From: an uncultured Planctomycetota bacterium
GTDB taxonomy: Bacteria; Planctomycetota; Planctomycetia; Gemmatales; HRBIN36
Direction of reading: 5' to 3'
Length of the DNA stretch: 41,501 nucleotides
Assembly (NCBI GenBank): GCA_937944855.1
Contig: CALFAY010000033.1
Location: forward strand, 1-41,501
Below are positions 33,538 to 41,450 of the stretch, in pieces. Positions within the stretch are counted from its first letter, which is position 1; every line of letters begins with the position of its first letter. Position numbers and translations under genes: made by a program. Under the pieces are notes generated by a model. The model saw only the letters and a program-made list of their open reading frames with translations, searched no databases and was not told the DNA's origin.

Positions 33538-34678
33538 ATGATCAATCCCGAATTGCGCCGACGCACCGACGAGGTGTGTTCCCGTCTGACCCAACTGCGA
33601 GACAGTCTTTGACATCCCAGGCAAACTCCGCCTCAAGAGCGAACTCGAAGAACGCATGAGCAGTCCCGGCTTCTGGGACAACCCGGAGAAGGCCAAGGAA
33701 ACAATCGACCGCCTCAAGCCGTTGTCAGCCCTCCTGAAACCGTTCTCCGACCTGGAGTCGGCTGCTAAGGATCTGCGCACCTTCGCGGAACTAGCCGATG
33801 AGGATCCGGCCCTGGAAGAGGAGTGGGAACGGGAACTGGTCAAGGTTGAGGAGCGGCTCAACGAATTTGAGTTGCGCTCGATGCTCAGCGGCCCGCATGA
33901 CATTAGCAATGCACTGGTTCGCATTCAGGCCGGGGCGGGCGGGACCGATGCCTGCGACTGGGCCCAAATGCTGCTGCGCATGTACTCGCGCTGGGCAGAG
34001 CATCACGGCTATAGCGTGGAAGTCGTGGACATCCTACCGGACGAAGCAGCGGGCATCCGCAACGCTACGCTCCGGATCGTCGGCGATTATGCCTACGGCA
34101 AACTTCAGGGCGAAACCGGCGTGCATCGTCTGGTCCGCATCAGCCCCTTCGACGCCAACGCCAAGCGGCAGACCTCCTTCGCCGCCGTGGACGTGTTGCC
34201 CGAACTCGACGACGCCATCGAGATCGAGATTCGCCGGGAGGATGTGGAACGGCAGACGTTCTGCTCCGGCGGTCCAGGCGGACAGCACCAGAACAAGACG
34301 CAAAGCGGCGTGCGGCTGATCCACAAGCCGACCGGCATCGTGGCTGAAAGCCGCAGTGAACGCAGCCAGCACAAGAACGAGGAAATCTGCTGGTCGCTGT
34401 TGCGCTCCAAGCTGTATCGCATGGAAGAGCAGAAGCGGCGGGCCGAGGTCGAGCAGCAGTACGATGCCAAAGGCGAAGTTGCCTGGGGCTACCAGATCCG
34501 CAACTATGTCCTCCAGCCGTACACTCTGGCCAAGGATCAGCGGACTGGCGTCGAGACGCCGCAGGTGTACAAGGTTCTGGACGGAGACATCGACCTGTTC
34601 ATCGAAGCCTATCTGCGGCAAAAGGCCCAGAAGGAGGCTCAGAAGGAACGCGCTGTTGCCACTACCGTGCAGGGCTGA
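33538..34678 (+). CDS. prfB: Peptide chain release factor 2, expressed through programmed +1 frameshift
   Basis: RF2 releases finished proteins at UGA and UAA codons. Translation starts at ATG 33538 behind AAGGAG and runs 24 codons (MINPELRRRTDEV onward) to an in-frame TGA at 33610-33612. The context CTT-TGA-C is the classic slippage site; shifting +1 continues with DIPGKLRLKSELEERMS to the stop at 34678, giving about 379 residues. The full protein has the SPF-type anticodon tripeptide (ISPFDANAKRQTSF) that reads UGA and the GGQ motif (CSGGPGGQHQNKT) that triggers hydrolysis. The shift autoregulates RF2: low RF2 leaves time to slip. Annotation from the internal ATG at 33656 would wrongly remove the N-terminus. 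Confidence 0.96.
33607..33613 (+). other. prfB +1 programmed frameshift site (CTTTGAC)
   Basis: The P-site codon CTT and the stop TGA followed by C match the conserved RF2 slip site. The usual internal Shine-Dalgarno-like stimulator (AGGGGG three bases before CTT) is replaced here by CGAGAC, which keeps only GAG. Confidence 0.92.
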
Positions 34679-36200
34679 GCTGCCGAGGAACCTACCGTAC
34701 CGAACGGATAACGGCTGAATCCGCTACGAACGGGCACTTTCCAGTTCGGCCACCAGCTTTTGAAAGTCCTCGCAGGGACATAATGGCTCCAAATCGGGGT
34801 CGCTCTTGATCTGCGCGACGTCGTTGAAGCCCAGTTTGACAGCCTGTCTTAGGAGCTTCATCGCTCGCTCGGCGTACTCCTGGGCGGATTGCTTTCGCTC
34901 GGCTTCGGTCAACTGACTATCCGCCTCCGCCAACTTGATACAGCGGGCGACATAGCAAGCGGCGTCATAGGTATCGGTCGGCGGCTGGAAGCCGAAGCGG
35001 GCCAATTCTTCTGCCTCATCAGCAGCCGCCACATGCTCGCCCAGTCTCAGGAAGGCCAAACACATGGTTACGAGATTGTGGCAAAAAGACCGGCGGTAGT
35101 TGGGATTGTTTGGATTAGCTTCAAGTGCGGCCCGATGGTACGGCCGAGCTTCTTCTAACAACTCTCTTGCTTCAGCAAATCGTCTGTCCTGGTTGCGAAG
35201 TATGGCCAGGTTAAGTAGGGTGACGGCCGGCCGGTATTAGAAAGTAGATTGCCCAAACCATTATGGTTTAAGGCCAACGCCCGGCGATATTCGGGTACTT
35301 TGGGAAAGTCAGCGACCAGTTGCTTGCAGATGGCCAGGGCTGAAGGGTAGGAATGTTCTGCTTCCTCCAGTTCCCCGAGGTGAAACCGCATCCGGGCCAC
35401 TCGGCCATGCCCTTCCGCCCGGATGAGTCGGCTCTCGGCGTCGTCGGCGGTGATGGCCGCAAACCCCTCGAACTGCTGGATCACCTGACGCAGAAACGCC
35501 TTGTCCTGGTCGCTCAGATGCGGGCCGCGAGCCAACTGACGCTCCACCAGGTCATCGGTCATGAACCGCAACGCCGTCATTGCCTGCTGGCGGGCCTGCC
35601 GCTCTGCCTTCAGGGCCAAATCTTTAGCATCGCGTTCTTGCTCAGCCCGTCGTTCGTTAGCGACCGCCTCCTGTTCGGCGTTGATGGCCCGGTTCATTTG
35701 CCACAAGCTCACGCTCAGACCGACCAGCAGCCCTGGTGATCAGGGCACCAGCCCACTGTACCACCCTACGCCGCTTTTGCTGCCCCGCAGCCTGAGTCTC
35801 GGCTCTCGCCCGTTCTGTCTCCGCTTGCCGGAGCCGCTGCTCGACGGGAGCCCGATACGCGGCGACTTCTGCAGCTACGGCCTGACCGTTCGAAGGGCGA
35901 TCCTCCGGCTTGGCCGACAGACAACGCTTGCACAGAGCGATCAGTTCCGCGTCGGCAGTGCAGGAGTCGAGCCGAGTCATCACGTCGGAGAGATCAGCCC
36001 TGGCGGATTTGTCGATGATTTCCCATTTGGAATTGCCGACAAACGCGGGCTTGCCGGTCAGGATCGCGGCCACAATCGAACCGAGAGCGAACACGTCGGC
36101 GCGTTGATCGCCGTCTCGCCCCGAGCCTGCTCCGGGGCCATGTAGCCCGGCGTGCCCAGGATCGTGCCGGCAGCGGTGTGCTTGGCTTCCTCACCCCCTT

Positions 36201-36269
36201 CCCCTCTTCCACCGGGAGAGGGGCGAAGGAATAAGGGAGGCTCCGCTCCCTCGCGGTCGCGGCTCGGAT
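36201..36269. repeat. Hairpin plus dispersed repeat copy inside the kinase pseudogene
   Basis: CCCCTCT (36201-36207) and AGAGGGG (36217-36223) form a perfect 7-base inverted repeat. Immediately to the right is a 28-base element, TCCGCTCCCTCGCGGTCGCGG and on (36242-36269). A second copy lies at 36524-36551, and a partial copy (CGGTCGCGGCTC) at 36281-36292. On the coding strand both full copies read PSRDR(K/E)GA in frame. This looks like a REP-like dispersed palindromic element inserted in the activation-loop region. Confidence 0.6.
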
Positions 36270-36523
36270 GAGGTTCGCCACGGTCGCGGCTCAGTTCTTT
36301 CGCCAAGCCCTAGTCCATGACCTGCACTTCGCCAAACTCGCCGACCCTGATGTTTTGCGGCTTTAAGTCGCGGTGAATGATACCGCGGCTATGAGCGAAG
36401 CCGACGGCTTGGGCGATCTGCTCGAAGATCTGGATGAGCTGTGGCAGGCTCAGACCGGATACCTGATGTTGCCCGCTCGCTTCGTCGTCAGACGGCGAGG
36501 GGAGGGCGTCAGCTCTCCGGTCA

Positions 36524-36551
36524 TCCGCTCCCTTGCGGTCCCGGCTCGGAA
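36524..36551. repeat. Second copy of the dispersed 28-base element
   Basis: About 25 of 28 bases match the copy at 36242-36269. It encodes PSRDRKGAD in frame on the minus strand, within the loop after GQTLASLI of the kinase domain. Confidence 0.6.
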
Positions 36552-37124
36552 TAAGACTTGCCAAAGTCTGTCCGTGGATCCGCTTCATCGCCAGCCAGGG
36601 GGTGCCGTCAGGCAGCGTGCCCAGAGCGTAGACGGGCGGAATGGCCGGGTGCGGCAACCGAGCCGTGATCTCCGCCTCGGTCACGAACCGCTCGGCATCA
36701 GCTCCCGGGAGCAGCGTCTTGATGGCCACTTCCCGATCCAGCGTCTCATCGAACGCGGCACAGACCCGTCCCATGCCCCCCTTGGCGATTTCGGCGGTTA
36801 TGCGATAGCCGGGAATGCTCGGTGCATTCGGAGGAACGGTGCCTTGTTGAGCCGTGATCGCCGTGGATTCTTCGTCCCGAACGAAACTTTCAGTTTCCGG
36901 CAGCGGCGCGGCGGCGGGAACGAAATCGGCGGTCGGTTGCCGCGGGTCGAACGGCTCACTGGGCGACGGCATGGCTGGATCCCTGGTCAAGACCGTGAGA
37001 TTTACGCTAGTAGATTATCAAAAGGCCGTCGTCGTCCACAAACAGATTCGGGTCTGTGCTCAGAGGCCCGGGATCCATCAGCCGCCCCGGTCCATGAAGT
37101 GCCGCCAGCGTTGCCTGTGGCCGG

Positions 37125-37934
37125 TCAGTGGCGGTGATGTTCGTACACCCCCTTGAACTGACCGAAAACCTCAGCCAGTTTGTCCGGCGTGAGCATCTGC
37201 GGTGCCCCCTGGCAGGGGATCCGTCCGTCCTTCAGACACAAGACGTGATGAGCGAAGCGTGAAACCATGCTCAGCTCATGGGAAACCAGAACCACGGTCA
37301 CGTTCCGGGTCCGGTTGATCTGGTCGATCAAGCCGTAGAACTCGTTTTCGGAGTGGAAGTCGATGCCTGCCGCCGGTTCGTCGAGCAGGAGCAGTTCCGG
37401 GTCCGGTTCCAAGGCCATCGCCAGCAGTACGCGTTGCAGTTCGCCTCCCGACAAAGCCCCCACGGACTGATCGATGAGGTGCTCAGCCTTGATGGGTTTA
37501 AGCAGGTCGGCAATTCGCTCCCGGGCACGGCGGGAGATCCCTAGAAACAGCGGACGCCGTTCCAGGGCTAACGCCATCAACTCGACCACGGTCAGCGGGA
37601 GGTTCGGATCGAAAAGCAGCCGCTGCGGGACGTAGCCGATGTGCTGCGGGGTCGGCTGGCTGTGGTCGTGTCCGCAGTAGAAGCTGATGCGGCCGGTGTA
37701 GGGCACTTCCTTGAGAATGGCCCGCAGGAGCGTCGTCTTGCCGGACCCGTTGAGACCGATCAGGGCGGTAATGCGGCCACGCTGGATCTCGGCACTGACT
37801 CCGCGCAGGATCGGCACGCCGCCCAGGGTGACGTGTACGTCTTCGAGGCGGATCAGCGGGGCGTTTCGGCCGTCATCTTGGCCGCCGCCTGCCGGATGTT
37901 GTCCAGGTTCCGTTGCAGCCTTTGGAAGTACCAT
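37125..37934 (-). CDS. Metal (zinc/manganese-type) ABC importer ATP-binding protein
   Basis: The 269-residue ATPase has Walker A GLNGSGKTT, a Q-loop within IGYVPQRLLF, the signature LSGGELQRVLLAMALE, Walker B LLLLDEPAAGID and the switch His in VVLVSHELSM. The YVPQ context and the FGQFKGVYEHHRH ending (His-rich) resemble ZnuC/MntB-type ATPases. It follows the binding lipoprotein gene and overlaps it by 82 bases if ATG 37934 is the true start; the conserved part begins only at LIRLEDVHVTLGG (about residue 27), so a later non-ATG start is possible. No permease gene follows: the next item on this strand is the kinase pseudogene. Confidence 0.88.
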   Translation of the reverse strand: MVLPKAATEPGQHPAGGGQDDGRNAPLIRLEDVHVTLGGVPILRGVSAEIQRGRITALIGLNGSGKTTLLRAILKEVPYTGRISFYCGHDHSQPTPQHIGYVPQRLLFDPNLPLTVVELMALALERRPLFLGISRRARERIADLLKPIKAEHLIDQSVGALSGGELQRVLLAMALEPDPELLLLDEPAAGIDFHSENEFYGLIDQINRTRNVTVVLVSHELSMVSRFAHHVLCLKDGRIPCQGAPQMLTPDKLAEVFGQFKGVYEHHRH

Positions 37935-38848
37935 TCGGGATCCACATAGAATTCTCGATCCGCCGCCTGCAGACCGGTTTCGATCGGGTCCAGTTCAATG
38001 ACCTGGACTTGTCCCCCGATGGACCGGGCCAGGTTTTCCGCTACCTGTTTGGGATACTGCGGCTCGACGCCGATCAGCTTGACTTCTTTCATACGAAATT
38101 CGCGGGCCTGTTGGATCAGTTCCGCCTCGCCGATCAGTTCGCCACGCAATCCGCGGATGGCTCCCGCGATGGGGATGCCGAACGAATCCCCGAAGTATTG
38201 GAACGAGTTGTGAAACGTCACCAGACCACCGCCGAGGTTGGGGAAGCCGCGGTTTTCCTCCTGCACCTTCTTGAGCCGTTCGATGACCGCGGAGGCACGC
38301 TGACGATAGCCGTCGGCGTGCGGCGGATCGAGTTCGCAAAGAGCATCACGGATCGCTTCGATCTGATAAATGGCCTGCGGAATGCCGAGCCAGACGTGCG
38401 GATCGGTGCCTTTGTGGCTGACGAGCTTGTCACCGTGATAGTGAGGCGTTCCGTCGGCCTGCTTGAGCAGAGCAGGGGGGATACGGTCGCCGGTCTTGAC
38501 GACCTTGAGCCGCCGATTGCCCGCCGAGCGTATCAGGCTCTCCAGAAACTCCTCCAGACCCAGTCCGTTCGTGATGAACAGGTCGGCTCCAGCGACCAAA
38601 CGGGCATCGTGAGCGCTCGGCTGGAAATCATGCGGGCCTTTGGTGGTGAGCAGACAACGGACGTCCGCATCGTCTCCTGCGATCAAGGCGGTGAAGCAGT
38701 GCAGGGGGACGATGCTGGCGACGATGCGTTTCTTGCCCGTTCTCGGTCCCCAGGGATCGGAAGCTGTGCCGCATCCCGACAGCCAGCAGCCCAGCAGGCC
38801 AAACAGCACCAACCATGCCAGCTTCCTTCTCGTCGCCTGCCCAGCCAT
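37853..38848 (-). CDS. Metal ABC transporter substrate-binding lipoprotein (ZnuA-like)
   Basis: This 331-residue cluster A-I periplasmic binding protein probably captures Zn2+ or Mn2+. The signal peptide ends in a lipobox (LSGCGT, Cys near residue 26). The conserved metal-site segments follow: VASIVPLHCFTALIAG, GPHDFQPSAHDARLVAGADL, a short His-rich loop (TPHYHGDKLVSHKGTDPH) before VWLGIPQ, GLVTFHNSFQYFGDSFGI and the C-terminal GVEPQYP. The His-rich loop favours zinc. ATG 38848 has GGGAGA upstream. A palindrome (38867-38879) lies about 20 bases upstream. It pairs with the ATPase downstream. Confidence 0.9.
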   Translation of the reverse strand: MAGQATRRKLAWLVLFGLLGCWLSGCGTASDPWGPRTGKKRIVASIVPLHCFTALIAGDDADVRCLLTTKGPHDFQPSAHDARLVAGADLFITNGLGLEEFLESLIRSAGNRRLKVVKTGDRIPPALLKQADGTPHYHGDKLVSHKGTDPHVWLGIPQAIYQIEAIRDALCELDPPHADGYRQRASAVIERLKKVQEENRGFPNLGGGLVTFHNSFQYFGDSFGIPIAGAIRGLRGELIGEAELIQQAREFRMKEVKLIGVEPQYPKQVAENLARSIGGQVQVIELDPIETGLQAADREFYVDPEWYFQRLQRNLDNIRQAAAKMTAETPR

Positions 38849-38866
38849 GCCGATTCTCCCGGGCGA

Positions 38867-38879
38867 ATAACATCGTTAT
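38867..38879 (-). promoter_or_regulatory. Candidate Zur/Fur-type operator upstream of the metal-binding lipoprotein gene
   Basis: ATAAC-ATC-GTTAT is a perfect 13-base palindrome 19 bases upstream of the start codon. On the minus strand it overlaps TATAAC (38875-38880), a possible -10 box, so a bound repressor would block transcription. The AT-rich dyad and its position suit a metal-responsive Fur-family regulator. The identity is an inference. Confidence 0.42.
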
Positions 38880-38924
38880 ACGAAGCATTTTATCCGGCAT
38901 GGCCAACTCGACCAGGGACGGGGG

Positions 38925-40256
38925 TCAGAGAGCGGTCGGCGATGCGGATAGAAAGGCAAGCAGTTTAGCGGCGATGCGCGATGACTTGCGATTGTCCATA
39001 AACCACCAGAGCATCCGGGCATCCCTGTCACCGAAGCCGGACCCAACCAAGGGTGCCGAACGGGGCAGAGCACTGACTGGCCCCTTGATCCGCAAGCGAT
39101 AGCTGCCCGTGCTCCCTTCATAGCCGGAAGCCACGATGTAGAAGGCTTCGCCGCGTTTGACGTTGAACTCGACCACGCTGCGGAAAGGCTTGCCGGGGTC
39201 GTCGTCATTGAACTGCGTCCGTTTGCCTCGGGCGTTGTAGATGGTCAGGAAGGGATCGAGGGTGTCCAGACTGCGAAGAATGACGCGGACTGTGCCTCGG
39301 GTCGTCGCCGTGAAGACGAAGAAATCGAAATCGTCGGCGTGCTCCAAAGTGCCGAACGCGGTGCTTCCGATGGTCACGAGCGTCGGGTTGTTGAAGCCGT
39401 CGCCGTGGTCGTCGTCGTTGGCCAGGTCGCCGAAGAGCATGGTGTCGATCCAGTTCTGGTAGGCGTCCACGCGGGTGTTGTAACTGCGGTCACCCAGGCT
39501 ACCGTCGGCCTTGTCGCCACCGGAAATGACGCCAGCAACATAGAACACGCCATCCTGTTCGATCAACACCGGACCGCCGGAGTCGCCGGCCGCGGTATTG
39601 GCCTCCTCTGGATCGTCGAAGTCCCAACCGATAATTCGCGTGGTCACGAAGTCCAAAGGCGTGACCCCGGAGCGTTTCACGCCGTAACCGCCGACAGCTC
39701 CCTCCGGTCCCCCGCCGGCACCGTAGCCCACAACGGTCACGCTTTGGCCGACCAGCGGCGCATCTCGGTAAATCTCGATAGGCGCGACCCCGACCACCGA
39801 CTCGGCCAGTTGGATCAAGGCGATGTCATTGGCCGGATCGGTGCCAAAAACATTGGGCGCAAGATCAGTGCGCGGATGGACGAGGACGCGGACGGAGCGG
39901 TAATCCACGCCGTTGATGCGGACGACCGCCTTGGCAGGGCCGATGCCTGTCATGCAATGGGCTGCGGTCAGCACCCAGTTGGGAGCGATCAGGGTGCCAG
40001 TGCAGCCGAAGCCCCCGGGTCCTCCCACCATGCCCACGGCGGGAAAGTCCTCGGTCACAGTGCCGTTGATGATCCGGGGGACGATGGCCCTGGCCTGGCA
40101 GCCACAATCAGGCCGCGCAACATCTGCAACTTCCTTTTCCAACGTACCGAGGCCAGACGGAACCGTTCGATCTTCCAGGCATTCCAAGGAAGGACGGCAA
40201 CGCAGCCTCGATGGCGGCCGACCTTGGGCGAACGTTCCAGGCCGTGAGCGCAACAT
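38925..40256 (-). CDS. Secreted trypsin-like serine protease with PPC-type C-terminal domain
   Basis: This 443-residue S1-family protease has the triad H100 (LTAAHC), D144 (NDIALIQL) and S226 (GDSGGPV). A zymogen-like junction VPR-IINGT (about 60-65) precedes the catalytic domain. The N-terminus has the planctomycete motif LECLEDRTVPS at 24-34 instead of a classic signal peptide. After the protease domain (to about 275), residues ~290-390 form a beta-sandwich resembling the bacterial pre-peptidase C-terminal (PPC) domain (FGTLEHADDFDFFVF, LDPFLTIYNARG, EAFYIVASGYEGSTGSYRL). I start at ATG 40256 behind AGGTGA; the open frame continues 71 codons upstream but without homology. It is probably exported; the substrate is unknown. 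Confidence 0.88.
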   Translation of the reverse strand: MLRSRPGTFAQGRPPSRLRCRPSLECLEDRTVPSGLGTLEKEVADVARPDCGCQARAIVPRIINGTVTEDFPAVGMVGGPGGFGCTGTLIAPNWVLTAAHCMTGIGPAKAVVRINGVDYRSVRVLVHPRTDLAPNVFGTDPANDIALIQLAESVVGVAPIEIYRDAPLVGQSVTVVGYGAGGGPEGAVGGYGVKRSGVTPLDFVTTRIIGWDFDDPEEANTAAGDSGGPVLIEQDGVFYVAGVISGGDKADGSLGDRSYNTRVDAYQNWIDTMLFGDLANDDDHGDGFNNPTLVTIGSTAFGTLEHADDFDFFVFTATTRGTVRVILRSLDTLDPFLTIYNARGKRTQFNDDDPGKPFRSVVEFNVKRGEAFYIVASGYEGSTGSYRLRIKGPVSALPRSAPLVGSGFGDRDARMLWWFMDNRKSSRIAAKLLAFLSASPTAL

Positions 40257-40672
40257 TTTCACCTGCCTTTCGGGTCGCTGGCCAAAACGGCTCCCCAGCC
40301 GACTCGACTCGTTGTAACCCTTTGCGGACGAAGGGCATTCAGGAGAAATCCCCTTACGATAGTGCCGTCTGGTGCCCGGTTGCGCACCGAAACAGGCCGC
40401 GCAACATTTTTCGAGACGCCTCTTCGCCCCTGCGACGTACTCCAGCCGGTTGATCCACCGCACCACCAATCTTTCGGGTTAAAGGGATGCGCAACATTTT
40501 TCCGCGCAGCCATCGGGCACTTCCTTTTCCCCGCTTTCCCCGAGCGAGCGCGCACCCTGAGTGCCGCGGGCAGGGTGCCTTCTTTCTGCTTACCCGATCG
40601 CGGCAAGCAAGCACAAGGTCAGTTGCCTTCATGAAGCCGTCCTGACCGTGCAAGCCCACGGCGGAGGAATTG
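40257..40672. other. Non-coding gap with repeated start-like motif and a GC-rich hairpin
   Basis: These 416 bases between the protease and the EF-hand lipoprotein hold no convincing gene. The 12-mer GCGCAACATTTT occurs at 40399-40410 and 40489-40500 and again at 40248-40259, where its reverse complement AAAATGTTGCGC is the protease start. A shortened copy lies at 40115-40125. Copies at 40109-40123 and 40393-40407 share 15 bases. ACCCGAAAG also occurs twice on the minus strand. A short minus-strand ORF (40497-40354, 47 codons) begins at one copy, but nothing supports it. Confidence 0.5.
40552..40578. repeat. Inverted repeat GCACCCTG/CAGGGTGC
   Basis: A perfect 8-base stem (40552-40559 with 40571-40578) encloses an 11-base GC-rich loop. 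A pyrimidine-rich stretch follows on the plus strand, but no plus-strand gene ends here, so a terminator role is not supported. Confidence 0.4.
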
Positions 40673-41275
40673 TCAGCGACGGCTCAAGCGCAGGACGATG
40701 ATCGCGGGAGGGAGGTCAGGCGAGATTTCCTGACCCAGGGTGGTTTCGACGTTGTAGCGGGGCGGCAACTGTTCCCGGCCTTCGGCATCCTTCCACGAGA
40801 TGACGATCCGGTACAGACCGCAGTACACACCGCCCAAGCCGAGTTCTGGAGTCCGCGGCGACGTCAGTCCCATCGTGTCCGTCAGTCCCAGGGCCGGTTT
40901 TGCGTATTGGGCGACGAACGGTTCCGGCTCCAAGCGGACATCTGCGCCCACTAACGGTTTGTCGTCCAACAGGACTTGAAACGTCACCGACTTGCTCGGG
41001 GGCCGCCCCCGGCAGAAGGTGCGGAACCGCTGGACCAGCTCATGATGGGTCAGCTTGCCGTCGCGATCCTGGTCGTAGAGGTCCCAGGCGTTCAGAAGGG
41101 CGGGGCATGCCTTCGCTTCACGGCGGTCCAGGACGCCATTGCCATCGGCATCCAGGGCAATGATCGCTGCCGCGGCGCAATGATCTGCTGGCGACCGTGT
41201 AGAACCCGGGTCAGCCGGGAACTGACACCCGGTCAGGGTCACGATCAGCACCAGACCCAACGGGCGACGCAACAC
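40673..41275 (-). CDS. EF-hand lipoprotein of unknown function
   Basis: This 200-residue protein has a lipoprotein signal (MLRRPLGLVLIVTLTGC, Cys17). Two EF-hand calcium loops follow: DADGNGVLDRREA (about 42-54) and DQDRDGKLTHHEL (about 68-80). The remainder (about 95-200) is a beta-rich domain with KPLVGADVRLEPEP, GLTDTMGLTS and GVYCGLYRIVISW, which resembles the transthyretin- or carboxypeptidase-regulatory-like small domains common in planctomycete exported proteins. The GTG at 41275 is set by AGGAG 7 bases upstream. A candidate promoter lies at 41351-41380. The function is unknown. Confidence 0.8.
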   Translation of the reverse strand: MLRRPLGLVLIVTLTGCQFPADPGSTRSPADHCAAAAIIALDADGNGVLDRREAKACPALLNAWDLYDQDRDGKLTHHELVQRFRTFCRGRPPSKSVTFQVLLDDKPLVGADVRLEPEPFVAQYAKPALGLTDTMGLTSPRTPELGLGGVYCGLYRIVISWKDAEGREQLPPRYNVETTLGQEISPDLPPAIIVLRLSRR

Positions 41276-41350
41276 CGCATCACTCCTGCCCGGCTGCCGG
41301 AACTCCGGGCCAACCGCCGAAGAGAAGCCTGACGAGTCGAAGCGCAGGAC

Positions 41351-41380
41351 AGTTTATGAGAGCTTTATGAGATGGGTCAA
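41351..41380 (-). promoter_or_regulatory. Candidate sigma70 promoter for the EF-hand lipoprotein gene
   Basis: On the minus strand, TTGACC (41375-41380), an 18-base spacer and TAAACT (41351-41356) predict a leader of about 70 bases before GTG 41275. Confidence 0.5.
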
Positions 41381-41415
41381 GAAAGAATTCCTTGAGGATG
41401 AAACGGAAATGAGAG

Positions 41416-41450
41416 GGGCCATGCTGAGGTCAGCATGGCCCTTGGCTTTT
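41416..41450 (+). terminator. Strong hairpin, probable intrinsic terminator
   Basis: GGGCCATGCTG (41416-41426) and CAGCATGGCCC (41431-41441) form a perfect 11-base stem with loop AGGT, followed on the plus strand by TTGGCTTTT. No plus-strand gene ends nearby in the window, so it may instead end a leftward transcript entering from the right; the minus-strand tail is only moderately T-rich. The remaining bases to 41501 hold no gene I can see. Confidence 0.5.

Larger units (their letters stand above)
34724..36990 (-). pseudogene. Decayed Ser/Thr kinase with C-terminal TPR region
   Basis: One gene of about 755 codons can be reconstructed, broken four times. Kinase segment 36990-36313 ([30 protein letters not shown]) ends at TAG 36312-36310, just where DWGLAK is expected; reading continues in the same frame with GLAKEL and GYMAPEQARGE. 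A frameshift near 36110 leads into DVFALGSIVAAILTG and AEDRPSNGQ. A second near 35735 lies in the membrane helix before SLWQMNRAINAEQEA. A third near 35230 precedes LLNLAILRNQ and the TPR-like LLEEARPYHRAALEANP. The end is near 34724. Flanking genes are intact, so decay is more likely than sequencing error. Before decay it was a membrane kinase of the planctomycete kinase-TPR type. Confidence 0.85.

Noticed and set aside
33656..34678. prfB starting at the internal ATG 33656
   Set aside because: The RF2 N-terminus continues upstream through a CTTTGAC frameshift site to ATG 33538 with AAGGAG, so the internal start would truncate it.
37913..38968. A 351-codon plus-strand open frame opposite the metal-binding lipoprotein gene
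   Set aside because: It is antisense to a clear ZnuA-like gene and is best explained as a shadow.
39339..40247. A 302-codon plus-strand open frame opposite the protease
   Set aside because: It is antisense to the clear S1 protease with its full catalytic triad.
40354..40659. A 101-codon minus-strand frame in the gap upstream of the protease
   Set aside because: It has no homology, no good ribosome site and low-complexity basic composition; only its repeated ATG motif is notable.
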